Source: Lachnospiraceae bacterium UBA4260 (lineage in GTDB: Bacteria; Bacillota; Clostridia; Lachnospirales; Lachnospiraceae). Taken from it: a stretch of 24,899 nt of DNA. A program made the translations under genes and the position numbers. Of this stretch, positions 15,366 to 23,302 are shown piece by piece (the stretch's first letter is position 1; each line of letters starts with the position of its first letter). The stretch lies in NCBI GenBank assembly GCA_002395235.1, contig DGWK01000002.1:1-24899 (forward strand), given 5' to 3'. The notes beneath the pieces were generated by a model that did no database searches, had not been told where the DNA came from, and was given only the letters and a program-made list of their open reading frames with translations.

Positions 15366-16064
15366 ATGACAGACTTTATAGATAAACTTGCCGCACAAAG
15401 AGAGATCGGAGAGCGGATCAGCGTCTTTGCGGAGTCGCTGCACGCGGAAGAATCCCCTGAACTGCGCATACTGGAACGAAAGGCTCTGGAGGAGGGCATA
15501 CCGATCATTCGGCCTCACACCCGGGGCCTTATTCAGTGCCTTCTGGAAATGCTGGCGCCGCGCCGGATCCTGGAGATCGGAACGGCGGTGGGCTATTCGG
15601 CGCTGGTCATGCACACTTACGCGCCTGTGCCCTGCGAGATCGTCACGATCGAGCGGGACGAGGAGAGGGCAGCGGAGGCCGAACGAAATTTTGAGGCTTT
15701 TGGAGCGAAAGAGATCACATTGCTCAAGGGCGACGCGGCGCAGATCCTGCCGCAGCTGGAGGGAACCTTCGACTTTATCTTCATGGATGCGGCCAAGGGC
15801 CAGTATATCCGGTTCCTGCCGGAGGTGATCCGGCTCATGAGGCCCGGCGCAGTGCTCCTGTCCGACAACGTCCTGAAGGAAGGGGAGATCCTGGCGTCCA
15901 AATTCGCGGTGACCCGCCGCAACAGGACCATTCACAAGAGGATGCGCGAATATCTGAAAGCGATCTCTGACGAACCGCGCCTGCGGACCGTCCTTCTGGA
16001 GACCGGCGACGGGGCGGCCCTGTCGGTGCGCCGGCGAGGCGGGGAGAGCGGCGGCAGACCCTAG
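15366..16064 (+). CDS. trmR: tRNA 5-hydroxyuridine O-methyltransferase TrmR
   Basis: A 232-residue class I methyltransferase of the O-methyltransferase 3 family. SAM motif I is LEIGTAVGYSALVM (from residue 69), the acidic loop is IERDEER, and the metal/catalytic region is FMDAAKGQY (139-147) followed by LLSDNVL. B. subtilis YrrM (TrmR) turns ho5U34 into mo5U34 in tRNA. This gene sits in the same order, after the MltG-like gene and before a U32 protein, so TrmR is the likely identity. A generic catechol-type methyltransferase is the alternative. The start lies 1 nt after the previous stop, so translation is probably coupled. Confidence 0.85.
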   Translation: MTDFIDKLAAQREIGERISVFAESLHAEESPELRILERKALEEGIPIIRPHTRGLIQCLLEMLAPRRILEIGTAVGYSALVMHTYAPVPCEIVTIERDEERAAEAERNFEAFGAKEITLLKGDAAQILPQLEGTFDFIFMDAAKGQYIRFLPEVIRLMRPGAVLLSDNVLKEGEILASKFAVTRRNRTIHKRMREYLKAISDEPRLRTVLLETGDGAALSVRRRGGESGGRP

Positions 16065-16141
16065 ACCTGGCGCGGCAGTCGGGAGCCGGAGACGGCCGGC
16101 ATCGCGCCGCGGCATGATAGCAGGGGATATCGAGGAATAAT

Positions 16142-17410
16142 ATGGAACAGAACAAAAACAGAAGAAAAACAGAGCTTCTTCTTCCCGCTAAGGACCTGGA
16201 GGTCTTAAAGACTGCAGTCCGCTACGGGGCGGACGCCGTCTATATAGGCGGAGAGGCCTACGGCCTGCGCGCCAAGGCGAGGAACTTTTCCGCGCAGGAC
16301 ATGGCGGAGGGCATTCGCTACGCCCACGAGAGAGGGGTAAAAGTGTATGTGACCGCCAATATTCTGGCGCACAACGCGGACCTCAAGGGGGCGGAGGAAT
16401 ATTTTGGCCAGTTGGCGGAGCTGAAACCCGACGCCATCCTGGTGGCGGACCCCGGAATGTTCACGCTGGCACAGAAGGCCTGCCCGGAGATCCCGCTTCA
16501 CATCTCGACCCAGGCCAACAACACAAACTACGAGACTTTCAACTTCTGGTTCCGGATGGGGGCGGAGAGAGTCGTCTGCGCCAGGGAACTGAGCCTTGTG
16601 GAGATCAGGCAGATCAGGGACCACATTCCTCCGGACAAGGAGATCGAGGCCTTTGTGCACGGCGCCATGTGCATCTCCTATTCAGGGAGGTGCCTTCTGT
16701 CCAACTACTTTACCGGGCGGGACGCTAATCACGGCGCCTGCACGCATCCCTGCCGCTGGAAATACGCGGTCATGGAGGAATCCAGGCCGGGGGTCTACCT
16801 GCCGGTGGAGGAGAACGAGAGAGGGACTTTCGTCTTCAATTCCCGGGATCTGTGCATGATCGAGCACATACCGGACCTGATGGAGGCGGGCGTGGACAGT
16901 CTCAAGATCGAAGGGCGTATGAAGACGGCGCTTTACGTCGCCTCGGTAGGCAGGGCCTACAGGCAGGCGCTGGACGACTACTTCGAGAGCGAGGATCTCT
17001 ACAGGTCCCGGATCCCGGACTACCAGGACGCGATCCGGAAGTGCACCTACAGGCGTTTTACCACCGGATTCTATTACGGAAGGCCGGATGAAAGCGCCAT
17101 GGTCTACGACAGCAACACCTATGTCAACGAGGCGGTCTTTCTGGGAATCGTCGAGGAGACCACTCCCGAGGGGCGGGCCCGTATCATGCAGAGGAACAAA
17201 TTCTGCGTCGGGGACAAAATAGAGATTATGAAACCCGACGGAAGAGATATTCCGATTATCGTTAATTCCATGTATAATCAGAACGGAGAGAGTGTGGACA
17301 GCGCACCGCATCCCAAGGAAATCATCGATCTCGAGCTGGGACAGGCCGCGGATCCAAACGCGCCCGTGGACATAGAGGTCGGCGATATTCTCAGGGCAGT
17401 CGTCTGCTGA
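16142..17410 (+). CDS. trhP: U32 family tRNA hydroxylation protein TrhP
   Basis: A 422-residue protein of the peptidase U32 family. The signature E-x-F-x2-G-[SA]-x-C-x4-G-x-C-x2-S is complete at residues 169-187. Cysteines C177, C184, C200 and C238 are spaced like the Fe-S ligands proposed for E. coli TrhP (YegQ). TrhP proteins make 5-hydroxyuridine at tRNA position 34 using prephenate, and TrmR then methylates it. B. subtilis has two adjacent U32 genes (yrrN, yrrO); here one full-length gene replaces them. GAGGAA lies upstream of the ATG. The 77-bp gap from trmR is GC-rich with no clear terminator. Confidence 0.88.
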   Translation: MEQNKNRRKTELLLPAKDLEVLKTAVRYGADAVYIGGEAYGLRAKARNFSAQDMAEGIRYAHERGVKVYVTANILAHNADLKGAEEYFGQLAELKPDAILVADPGMFTLAQKACPEIPLHISTQANNTNYETFNFWFRMGAERVVCARELSLVEIRQIRDHIPPDKEIEAFVHGAMCISYSGRCLLSNYFTGRDANHGACTHPCRWKYAVMEESRPGVYLPVEENERGTFVFNSRDLCMIEHIPDLMEAGVDSLKIEGRMKTALYVASVGRAYRQALDDYFESEDLYRSRIPDYQDAIRKCTYRRFTTGFYYGRPDESAMVYDSNTYVNEAVFLGIVEETTPEGRARIMQRNKFCVGDKIEIMKPDGRDIPIIVNSMYNQNGESVDSAPHPKEIIDLELGQAADPNAPVDIEVGDILRAVVC

Positions 17411-17450
17411 GAGCCTCGCGAGTCTTAACTGTAAAAAAGGGGAATAGAGT

Positions 17451-18806
17451 ATGAAAATCATAGTAGTAGGCTGCGGCAAAGTCGGCGCGGCCCTCATTGC
17501 GCAGCTGAGCCAGGAGGGACACGACATTTCTGTTATCGATGTAGACAGTGGCGTGGTCACGGACATTTCGAACAATTATGATGTGCTGGGACTGGTCGGA
17601 AACGGAGCCAGCCATGCGGTTCAGATGGAGGCCGGGATCGAGACGGCAGACCTTTTGATCGCCGCGACGGATTCTGACGAACTCAACCTCCTCTGCTGCC
17701 TGATCGCGAAGAAGGCCGGTGGCTGCAGTACGATCGCCAGAGTAAGAAATCCCGTCTATAACGGCGAGATCGGCTTTATCAAAGAAGAGCTGGGCCTGTC
17801 CCTTACGGTCAACCCCGAGATGGCGGCGGCAACCGAGGCAGCGCGCGTCCTGCGTTTCCCCTCTGCCGTTCAGATCGAGACATTTGCCAAGGGCAGGGTG
17901 GAGATCGTCAAGGTCAGGATCCCGGAAGGGTCCGTGCTGGACAACTGCCCGCTGGCGCAGATCCACAAGAGGACCGGCACAGACGTGCTGATCTGTACCG
18001 TGGAGAGAGGCGGACAGGTCGAGATCCCCAACGGCGCTTTCGTGCTGAAAGCCGGAGATGTCATCAGTATCGTCGCTTCCAGACAGAACACCAGAGATTT
18101 TGTCTCCAGGATCGGGCTCAAGAGCCGCAGAGTGAGGGACTGCATCATCATCGGAGGCGGCAAGATCGCTTTCTACCTCGCCCAGCAGCTGATCGAGAGC
18201 GGCATCCGCGTGAAGATCATCGAGAAGGACAGGGATCGCTGCGAAGAGCTCTGCGCAGCTCTCCCCAAAGCAGTGATCATCAACGCCGACGCGGCCAATC
18301 AGCACATCCTGATGGAAGAGGGCGTAAGAGAGTGCGAGTCCTTTGTGACGCTGACGGGAATGGATGAGGAGAACCTTTTCCTCTCTCTGTTTGCCCAGGA
18401 GTGCTCCAAGGCCAAAGTCATCACAAAAGTCGACAGGCTGGACTTTGACGAGATCATCAAGCGCCTGGACCTGGGAACCCTGGTTCATCCCAAGAACATT
18501 ACCGCGGACAACATCATCCGCTATGTCCGCGCCATGCAGAACTCCATCGGCAGCAACGTGGAGTCCCTGTACAAGATCATAGAAAACAAGGTCGAGGCTC
18601 TCGAGTTCAAGATCCAGCCGGATTCGCCCGTAGTGGGGATCCCGCTCTCCCAGCTCAAAGTCAAGCCGGGCGTCCTGATCGCATGTATCACCAAGGACGG
18701 CAAGACCGCGATTCCTAACGGTAATTCCGTGATCAAAGAGGGCGACAGTGTCGTCGTAGTCACTTCTCACCTCGGATTCGGAGACATCAGGGATATCTTA
18801 CGGTAA
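17451..18806 (+). CDS. trkA: Trk potassium uptake system protein TrkA
   Basis: A 451-residue cytoplasmic gating subunit made of two similar halves. Each half has a Rossmann nucleotide-binding RCK_N domain and an RCK_C domain. The first begins IIVVGCGKVGAALIAQL (residues 3-19) and the second CIIIGGGKIAFYLAQQL (from residue 231), both with the Gly-x-Gly-x-x-Gly-type loop. The ring binds NAD(H) or ATP and controls TrkH. The duplicated form is typical of TrkA and not of the single-domain KtrA/KtrC. AGGGGAA precedes the ATG. trkH starts 16 nt downstream. Confidence 0.95.
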   Translation: MKIIVVGCGKVGAALIAQLSQEGHDISVIDVDSGVVTDISNNYDVLGLVGNGASHAVQMEAGIETADLLIAATDSDELNLLCCLIAKKAGGCSTIARVRNPVYNGEIGFIKEELGLSLTVNPEMAAATEAARVLRFPSAVQIETFAKGRVEIVKVRIPEGSVLDNCPLAQIHKRTGTDVLICTVERGGQVEIPNGAFVLKAGDVISIVASRQNTRDFVSRIGLKSRRVRDCIIIGGGKIAFYLAQQLIESGIRVKIIEKDRDRCEELCAALPKAVIINADAANQHILMEEGVRECESFVTLTGMDEENLFLSLFAQECSKAKVITKVDRLDFDEIIKRLDLGTLVHPKNITADNIIRYVRAMQNSIGSNVESLYKIIENKVEALEFKIQPDSPVVGIPLSQLKVKPGVLIACITKDGKTAIPNGNSVIKEGDSVVVVTSHLGFGDIRDILR

Positions 18807-18822
18807 CGGACAGGAGGCAGAT

Positions 18823-20265
18823 ATGAACTATTCAATTATCCGGAGAATACTGGGAGTCGTGATCCAGTTCACCGGGGCTTTCCTGGCGCTCCCGGCCCTC
18901 TGCGGCCTGTTCTACGCGGAGAAGCAGGCAATTGTCTACGCGATACTGGCCATTGTCTATTTTGTCATCGGAAAGATCATCGCTTCGATCAAACTTGAAA
19001 GCCAGGCCTACTACGCAAGAGAAGGACTTGTCATTGTCGGACTGAGCTGGATCGTCATCAGTATCCTGGGTGCGATCCCGCTCGTGATCACAAAGGACAT
19101 CCCCAGCTTTACGGACGCGCTTTTTGAGACCGTATCCGGCTTTACGACGACCGGATCCAGTATCCTGACGGACGTCGAGGCCCTCAGCCACACGGGCCTG
19201 TTCTGGCGCAGCTTTACCCACTGGGTCGGCGGAATGGGCGTCATCGTCTTCATCCTGGCGGTCCTTCCCATGACCGGCGGTTACAACATGAACCTGATGC
19301 GGGCGGAGAGCCCGGGCCCTACGGTCGGCAAGCTCGTCCCGCGCATGAAAGAAACCGCCAAAATATTGTACTCCATCTACTTCGGCATCACCGTGGCGGA
19401 GATCATCATCCTGCTGATCGCGGGAATGCCCTTGTTTGACGCTCTCTGCATCTCCTTCGGCAGTGCCGGAACAGGCGGATTCGGCGTTCGCAATGACAGC
19501 TGCGCCAGCTACTCCACGCTGATGCAGGGCATCATCACGGTGTTCATCATCATGTTCGGCGTCAACTTCAACGCCTACTTCTTCATCATCCGGAGAAAAT
19601 TCGGTGAAGTGTTAAAGATGAGTGAGCTGAAGGGATATTTTGGCATCATCGCATTTGCGATCATCACGATTACGATCAACATCCGGGGCATGTTCCCGTC
19701 GCTCTTCATGGCCTTCCATCACGCGGCCTTCCAGGTCGGCTCGATCATCACGACGACCGGCTTCGCAACGGCGGACTTTGACCAGTGGCCGCAGTACTCC
19801 AGGGCCCTGCTCGTCCTGATCATGTTCTGCGGCGCCTGCGCCGGCAGTACCGGCGGCGGTATGAAGGTCTCCCGAATCATGATCATGTTCAAGACCGTTT
19901 ACCGCGAGATCAAGAAATACCTGCATCCCCGTGCGGTCACGAATGTCACCATGGACGGAAAGACCATGGACAGGAGCACCATCCACAGCGTGAGCGTCTA
20001 CCTGACCACTTACATGCTGCTGTTCTTTATGTCGATCCTGGCGATCACAATATTTGAGAATTACGACCTCGAGACCGTTTTCACGTCCGTGGCCTGTACC
20101 TTCAACAACATCGGACCCGGCCTCTCCAAGGTCGGTCCCACCTGCAACTTCAGTATCATGCAACCGGTCACCAAGTACATCCTTATGTTCGACATGCTTG
20201 CCGGACGTCTTGAGCTCTATCCTATGCTTATGCTGGTGACGCCGGCGGTGTGGAAGAATACCTGA
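18823..20265 (+). CDS. trkH: Trk potassium transporter membrane subunit TrkH
   Basis: A 480-residue polytopic membrane protein that conducts K+. The four selectivity-filter loops are visible in order: TTTGSSILTDVE, GSAGTGGFGV, TTTGFATADFDQWP and NNIGPGLSKVGP. The intramembrane loop with CAGSTGGGMKVSR is also present. The C-terminus YPMLMLVTPAVW is complete. CAGGAGG lies 5 nt before the ATG. It pairs with TrkA encoded upstream, and a terminator follows at 20294-20335. Confidence 0.95.
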   Translation: MNYSIIRRILGVVIQFTGAFLALPALCGLFYAEKQAIVYAILAIVYFVIGKIIASIKLESQAYYAREGLVIVGLSWIVISILGAIPLVITKDIPSFTDALFETVSGFTTTGSSILTDVEALSHTGLFWRSFTHWVGGMGVIVFILAVLPMTGGYNMNLMRAESPGPTVGKLVPRMKETAKILYSIYFGITVAEIIILLIAGMPLFDALCISFGSAGTGGFGVRNDSCASYSTLMQGIITVFIIMFGVNFNAYFFIIRRKFGEVLKMSELKGYFGIIAFAIITITINIRGMFPSLFMAFHHAAFQVGSIITTTGFATADFDQWPQYSRALLVLIMFCGACAGSTGGGMKVSRIMIMFKTVYREIKKYLHPRAVTNVTMDGKTMDRSTIHSVSVYLTTYMLLFFMSILAITIFENYDLETVFTSVACTFNNIGPGLSKVGPTCNFSIMQPVTKYILMFDMLAGRLELYPMLMLVTPAVWKNT

Positions 20266-20293
20266 TGTTCAGATTTCATAGTGAAGTTACTGT

Positions 20294-20335
20294 ACCCCGC
20301 GGCTTTCGAAGGGATTCGGAGGCTGTGGGGTTTTT
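20294..20335 (+). terminator. terminator of trkA-trkH
   Basis: ACCCCGC (20294-20300) pairs with GTGGGGT (20325-20331, one G-U) over a partly paired 24-nt inner part, and the arm runs directly into T5 (20331-20335). It lies 28 nt after the trkH stop codon. Confidence 0.75.
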
Positions 20336-20433
20336 CTGGGGGAGCGCAGGCGATAGGATCCTGTGTGGTTACACCTGATTTGTGTATGTGGAAAGGCTCC
20401 TTAAAAAACTTTGGAAAATTTGTAAAAAAAGAC

Positions 20434-20462
20434 TTGCCAAAACGAAAAGCTTACTCTATAAT
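20434..20462 (+). promoter_or_regulatory. promoter of tRNA-Gln
   Basis: TTGCCA (20434-20439) is followed after 17 nt by a perfect TATAAT (20457-20462). Transcription would begin about 20469, some 33 nt before the mature tRNA. It is the best -10 match in the window, as expected for a stable RNA gene. Confidence 0.85.
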
Positions 20463-20501
20463 AACAATTCGTAACCGACATGAAGTCGTTTACATATATA
20501 A

Positions 20502-20574
20502 AGGGCTATAGCCAAACGGTAAGGCAGCGGACTCTGACTCCGTCATCTTGAAGGTTCGAATCCTTCTAGCCCTG
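20502..20574 (+). tRNA. tRNA-Gln (anticodon CUG)
   Basis: A 73-nt cloverleaf. The acceptor arms AGGGCTA (20502-20508) and TAGCCCT (20567-20573) pair over 7 bp, with discriminator G at 20574. The D arm has GCC-AAACGGTAA-GGC. The anticodon stem GCGGA/TCCGT carries the loop CTCTGAC, so the anticodon is CTG (20534-20536), reading CAG glutamine codons. The T arm is GAAGG-TTCGAAT-CCTTC. CCA is not encoded and must be added after transcription. The body closely resembles bacterial tRNA-Gln. Confidence 0.97.
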
Positions 20575-20585
20575 TGGTTAATTAT

Positions 20586-20622
20586 AGGCATCTGACAGTT
20601 GTTGTCAGGTGCCTTTCTTTTT
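20586..20622 (+). terminator. terminator of tRNA-Gln
   Basis: AGGCATCTGACA (20586-20597) pairs over 12 bp (one wobble) with TGTCAGGTGCCT (20603-20614) around a GTTGT loop, followed by TTCTTTTT. It ends a single-gene tRNA transcript, given the promoter just upstream. Confidence 0.9.
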
Positions 20623-20772
20623 GCTAAAAAACCCTTATCTATCAGCTTTTCTGGTATTTAACGATTCTATCTGCATTTTTCAGGTGTTAAATAATATCAT
20701 TTAGTTTTCCCATGAAATTGGTACATTGGCTGGTACAGATCTTTTGTCTGTGCTTTTATCAGCTGGGGGCGA
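20623..20772. other. AT-rich gene-free stretch before the repeat array
   Basis: I see no gene here. It holds a weak direct repeat GGT(A/G)TTAA (near 20652 and 20683), two TGGTACA words (near 20719 and 20732), and a small ACAGA/TCTGT hairpin near 20736-20752. None of these matches a known element. Its AT content contrasts with the coding DNA on both sides. Confidence 0.5.
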
Positions 20773-21130
20773 CCGACGAACAGCAAACTTTTTTCATTTC
20801 GTAGGGCTGAGCCAGGCAAGTTCAGCCCGGGGATACCGACGAAAAACAAGTTTATCTCAAATCGTAGGGCTGAGCTAGGCAAGTTCAGCCTGGGGTATAC
20901 CGACGAAAAACAAGTTTATCTCAAATCGTAGGGCTGAGCCAGGCAAGTTTCAGCCTGGGGATACCGACGAAAAACAAGTTTATCTCATTTCGTAGGGCTG
21001 AGCCAGGCAAGTTCAGCCTGGGGTATACCGACGAAAAACAAGTTTTTTTCATATCGTAGGGCTGTGCCAAGCAAGTTCAGCCCAGGAGTGACCGACGATT
21101 AACAAATTTTCTCCATTTCGTAGGGCTGGA
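20773..21130 (+). repeat. six-copy tandem array of a 63-64 bp hairpin-forming unit
   Basis: Units begin with CCGACGA at 20773, 20836, 20900, 20964, 21028 and 21092 (periods 63, 64, 64, 64, 64). The sixth is cut at about 39 nt. Each full unit holds CCGACGA, an A/T-rich middle, TCGTAGGGCTG, then CAAGTTCAGCC and GGGG. Inside each unit GGGCTGA pairs with TCAGCC(C/T), and CGACGA can pair with TCGTAG (one G-A mismatch), so a transcript would form two hairpins per unit. Units 2-4 are nearly identical; the first and the last two are more diverged. The period is not a multiple of 3, so coding is unlikely. Function unknown. Confidence 0.9.
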
Positions 21131-21132
21131 CG

Positions 21133-21174
21133 CCCCCGCGGCCCCGCAACCAGCCCCCGCGGCCCCGCAACCAG
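21133..21174 (+). repeat. two perfect tandem copies of a 21-bp GC-rich unit
   Basis: The 21-bp unit CCCCCGCGGCCCCGCAACCAG occurs at 21133-21153 and again at 21154-21174, the second copy perfect over its length. It directly follows the sixth 64-bp unit and is almost pure G+C. No coding potential is apparent. Confidence 0.85.
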
Positions 21175-21240
21175 CGGGGCTGCGCCCCAAATCCCAGGCA
21201 ACCACCCCAAAAACCAGCGGCCCTGCGCCCCAAAATCCCG
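21171..21240 (+). repeat. two near-identical 25-27 bp copies, 43 bp apart
   Basis: CCAGCGG-(GG/CC)-CTGCGCCCCAAA(A)TCCC occurs at 21171-21195 and 21214-21240. In the first copy GCGGGGC/TGCGCCCC is partly self-complementary. The copies continue the repeat-rich block after the tandem array and end at the AT-rich promoter region. Confidence 0.7.
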
Positions 21241-21341
21241 CTTTTCTTGCCTATTTCACACAAAATCCTCCGGTAAAACTGTGCACATCTAACAAAAAAT
21301 AAAATTGTATAAAAATTTGGTGACAAAATGTTAAAGAAATG

Positions 21342-21369
21342 TTAACATAATTACTGTAGATGTTACAAT
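21342..21369 (+). promoter_or_regulatory. likely promoter of the secreted amidase-like gene
   Basis: TTAACA (21342-21347) and TACAAT (21364-21369) are 16 nt apart. Transcription would start about 21376, leaving a 40-nt leader with GGAGG before the ATG. The DNA from 21290 is very AT-rich and also holds the near-repeat AATGTTAA (21328) / AATGTTAAC (21339), a possible regulator site. Confidence 0.55.
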
Positions 21370-21414
21370 TCATTGCGGAAATGATTACCGTCATCAAAGA
21401 GATCGGAGGATACT

Positions 21415-23286
21415 ATGAAAAAGCATACCGTCGTAGCTCTCACTTCAGCATTTGTAATCGTTGCAGGAACACTTTGTGCAGTAGGAATGCCGTCCGGGTC
21501 AAATGTGCCCGGTGCCAATGTGCAGGCTGAAAAGGTGCAGGATGCCAATCAGAGCGCCGGTATTTCTTATGATGAAGCGATCGCAGAACTTTATGCGCGC
21601 AGCACTTCTATTTCAGATCAGGAAATTCTCGATATTGCCCGTAAAATGAAACCTGACTGCACCGCCGTAGCCGATGAGCTCGGTGCTGACCAGGCCAATA
21701 TAATAATCGATACTTTGTCGGATTATGAGCAGCGCAAGGTAGCTTATATGATGGGCGGCGCCGCAGAAGCTGACGACGCAGTCGTGGCGGAGTGGGACAG
21801 ACAGAACGAGTACACTGCGATGAGCATTTCTTCCGCGCAGAATCTCACAAGGCTGATCCCCGGTTATACCGTTACTTCCTGCAGGGAAGAGAACGGAACG
21901 GTCGAGATCGACGTCGACGAGTGGATGACGGAAGGCTACACCGAAGGCGATCAGGATATTGAAAATGTATCCGCATACCGCTATTATTACACGGCAGTTC
22001 TGGAGAAGGACGCTGGCGGAAACTGGGATGTAGCGAAAATAACAAATACAGACAGAAATTTCGGCTGGCTTGAGGACGCGGAGATCCAGCAGGAAAATCT
22101 CGGCGACGCCGAGCTGAAGAAGGACAACCTGATGAGCTCCGATACGCAGTCGGAGACCGGCGCTTCCGAGGCCGACGCAACTGAGGCAAACGCAACCGAA
22201 GCGGCCGCCTTCGGTGGTTCCGGACTTAAGACTTCCACCCTCAAGACCTACGGCGACGGCAAGTATTCCTACAACGTGGACGCGGCGATCGCTTACGCGG
22301 ACAAGTGGGCGACTTCCAGAAACCCCGAGTACAGACAGTATCCCGGCGTGGACTGCTGCAACTTCGTATCACAGTGCCTGTACGCAGGCGGCATGCCCAA
22401 GAACAAGAACTGGTATCCGGCTTCTTACGCATGGATCAACTGCAGCGGCGCGATCGATAACTTCAAGAACTACGGCACCTTCATGAGTGCCAACAGCGGG
22501 AATGTCCTCAGAGGCAACCCGGTCTATTACGACTGGAACAGCAACGGCGTCTATGACCACACGGCGATCTGTGTCGGCAAGAACAGCTCCGGCACACCGA
22601 TCATTGATGCGCACACCGGCGACCACTATCACGCGACATGGTCCCTGGGAAGCAACGGCAAAAGAGCGACCATCCAGCTTCGCGGAAATGGTTCCACGAG
22701 CGGCGGCAGCAGCAGTGCAGCGACATCCGAGGGCGGCAAGTGGAAGAAAAAGAACGGCGCCTGGTATTACTACTCCTCTTCGGGAGATCTGGTAAAGGGA
22801 TGGCTCAGCTATCGCGGCGACACCTACTATCTGGCCGGCAACGGCAAGATGGTTGTGGGCTGGAAAGAGATCGGCGGCTCCTGGTATTTCTTCTCTAAGG
22901 GCGGCGCCATGAAGACCGGCTTTCTTAAGATCGGCAGCAGATTGTTCTATCTGACAAGCCAGGGCAAGATGAAGACCGGCTGGGTACAGTCAGGAAAAAG
23001 GTGGTTTTACATGTGCTCCGAAGGCTACGCGGTCAAGGGATGGAGAGAAATTAAAGGCGAGACCTATTACTTTGGAAACGACTTCAGGATGAAGACCGGG
23101 CTCACGAAGATTAATGGGATGAATTACTATTTTGACTCACAAGGGCACATGACACTCGGATGGGTGACTGTCGGAGGAAAGAAGTACTTCTTCAGCCCTT
23201 CCGCAGGCGGAAGAGCGGCGACCGGTTACTGGGACATCAACGACAAGATCTATTACTTCAACTCAGAAGGCGTTTTGAACGGCTGA
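21415..23286 (+). CDS. secreted amidase-like protein with cell-wall-binding repeats
   Basis: A 623-residue exported protein. Residues 1-38 form a signal peptide (KKH, hydrophobic core to about 25, likely cut after VQA). Residues 39-240 are a region I do not recognise, followed by an Ala/Thr/Glu-rich linker (about 243-262). Residues about 275-425 resemble the Amidase_6 family: the catalytic Cys is C314 in VDCCNFVSQCLYAGG, with His candidates H382 (YDHTAICVG) and H400 (DAHTGDH). From residue 443 to the end are tandem Trp/Tyr-Gly repeats (NGAWYYYS, GSWYFFS, KTGW) of the choline/glucan-binding type that hold proteins on the wall. It may act on peptidoglycan, but the substrate is not established. 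The ATG follows GGAGG. Confidence 0.85.
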   Translation: MKKHTVVALTSAFVIVAGTLCAVGMPSGSNVPGANVQAEKVQDANQSAGISYDEAIAELYARSTSISDQEILDIARKMKPDCTAVADELGADQANIIIDTLSDYEQRKVAYMMGGAAEADDAVVAEWDRQNEYTAMSISSAQNLTRLIPGYTVTSCREENGTVEIDVDEWMTEGYTEGDQDIENVSAYRYYYTAVLEKDAGGNWDVAKITNTDRNFGWLEDAEIQQENLGDAELKKDNLMSSDTQSETGASEADATEANATEAAAFGGSGLKTSTLKTYGDGKYSYNVDAAIAYADKWATSRNPEYRQYPGVDCCNFVSQCLYAGGMPKNKNWYPASYAWINCSGAIDNFKNYGTFMSANSGNVLRGNPVYYDWNSNGVYDHTAICVGKNSSGTPIIDAHTGDHYHATWSLGSNGKRATIQLRGNGSTSGGSSSAATSEGGKWKKKNGAWYYYSSSGDLVKGWLSYRGDTYYLAGNGKMVVGWKEIGGSWYFFSKGGAMKTGFLKIGSRLFYLTSQGKMKTGWVQSGKRWFYMCSEGYAVKGWREIKGETYYFGNDFRMKTGLTKINGMNYYFDSQGHMTLGWVTVGGKKYFFSPSAGGRAATGYWDINDKIYYFNSEGVLNG

Positions 23287-23302
23287 GATACAGGAACAGG
23301 GA

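Noticed and set aside
20281..20511. A 76-codon frame between trkH and tRNA-Gln
   Set aside because: It runs over the trkH terminator and the tRNA promoter, has no ribosome site and matches no family I know.
20502..20772. Integrated element attached to the 3' end of tRNA-Gln
   Set aside because: No second copy of the tRNA 3' end and no integrase are visible in the window.
20697..20882. A 61-codon minus-strand frame in the repeat array
   Set aside because: It only crosses two repeat units. The 64-bp period breaks any frame, so coding is not conserved between units.
20773..21130. CRISPR array
   Set aside because: The entire 64-bp period is conserved, so there are no variable spacers, and no cas gene is nearby.
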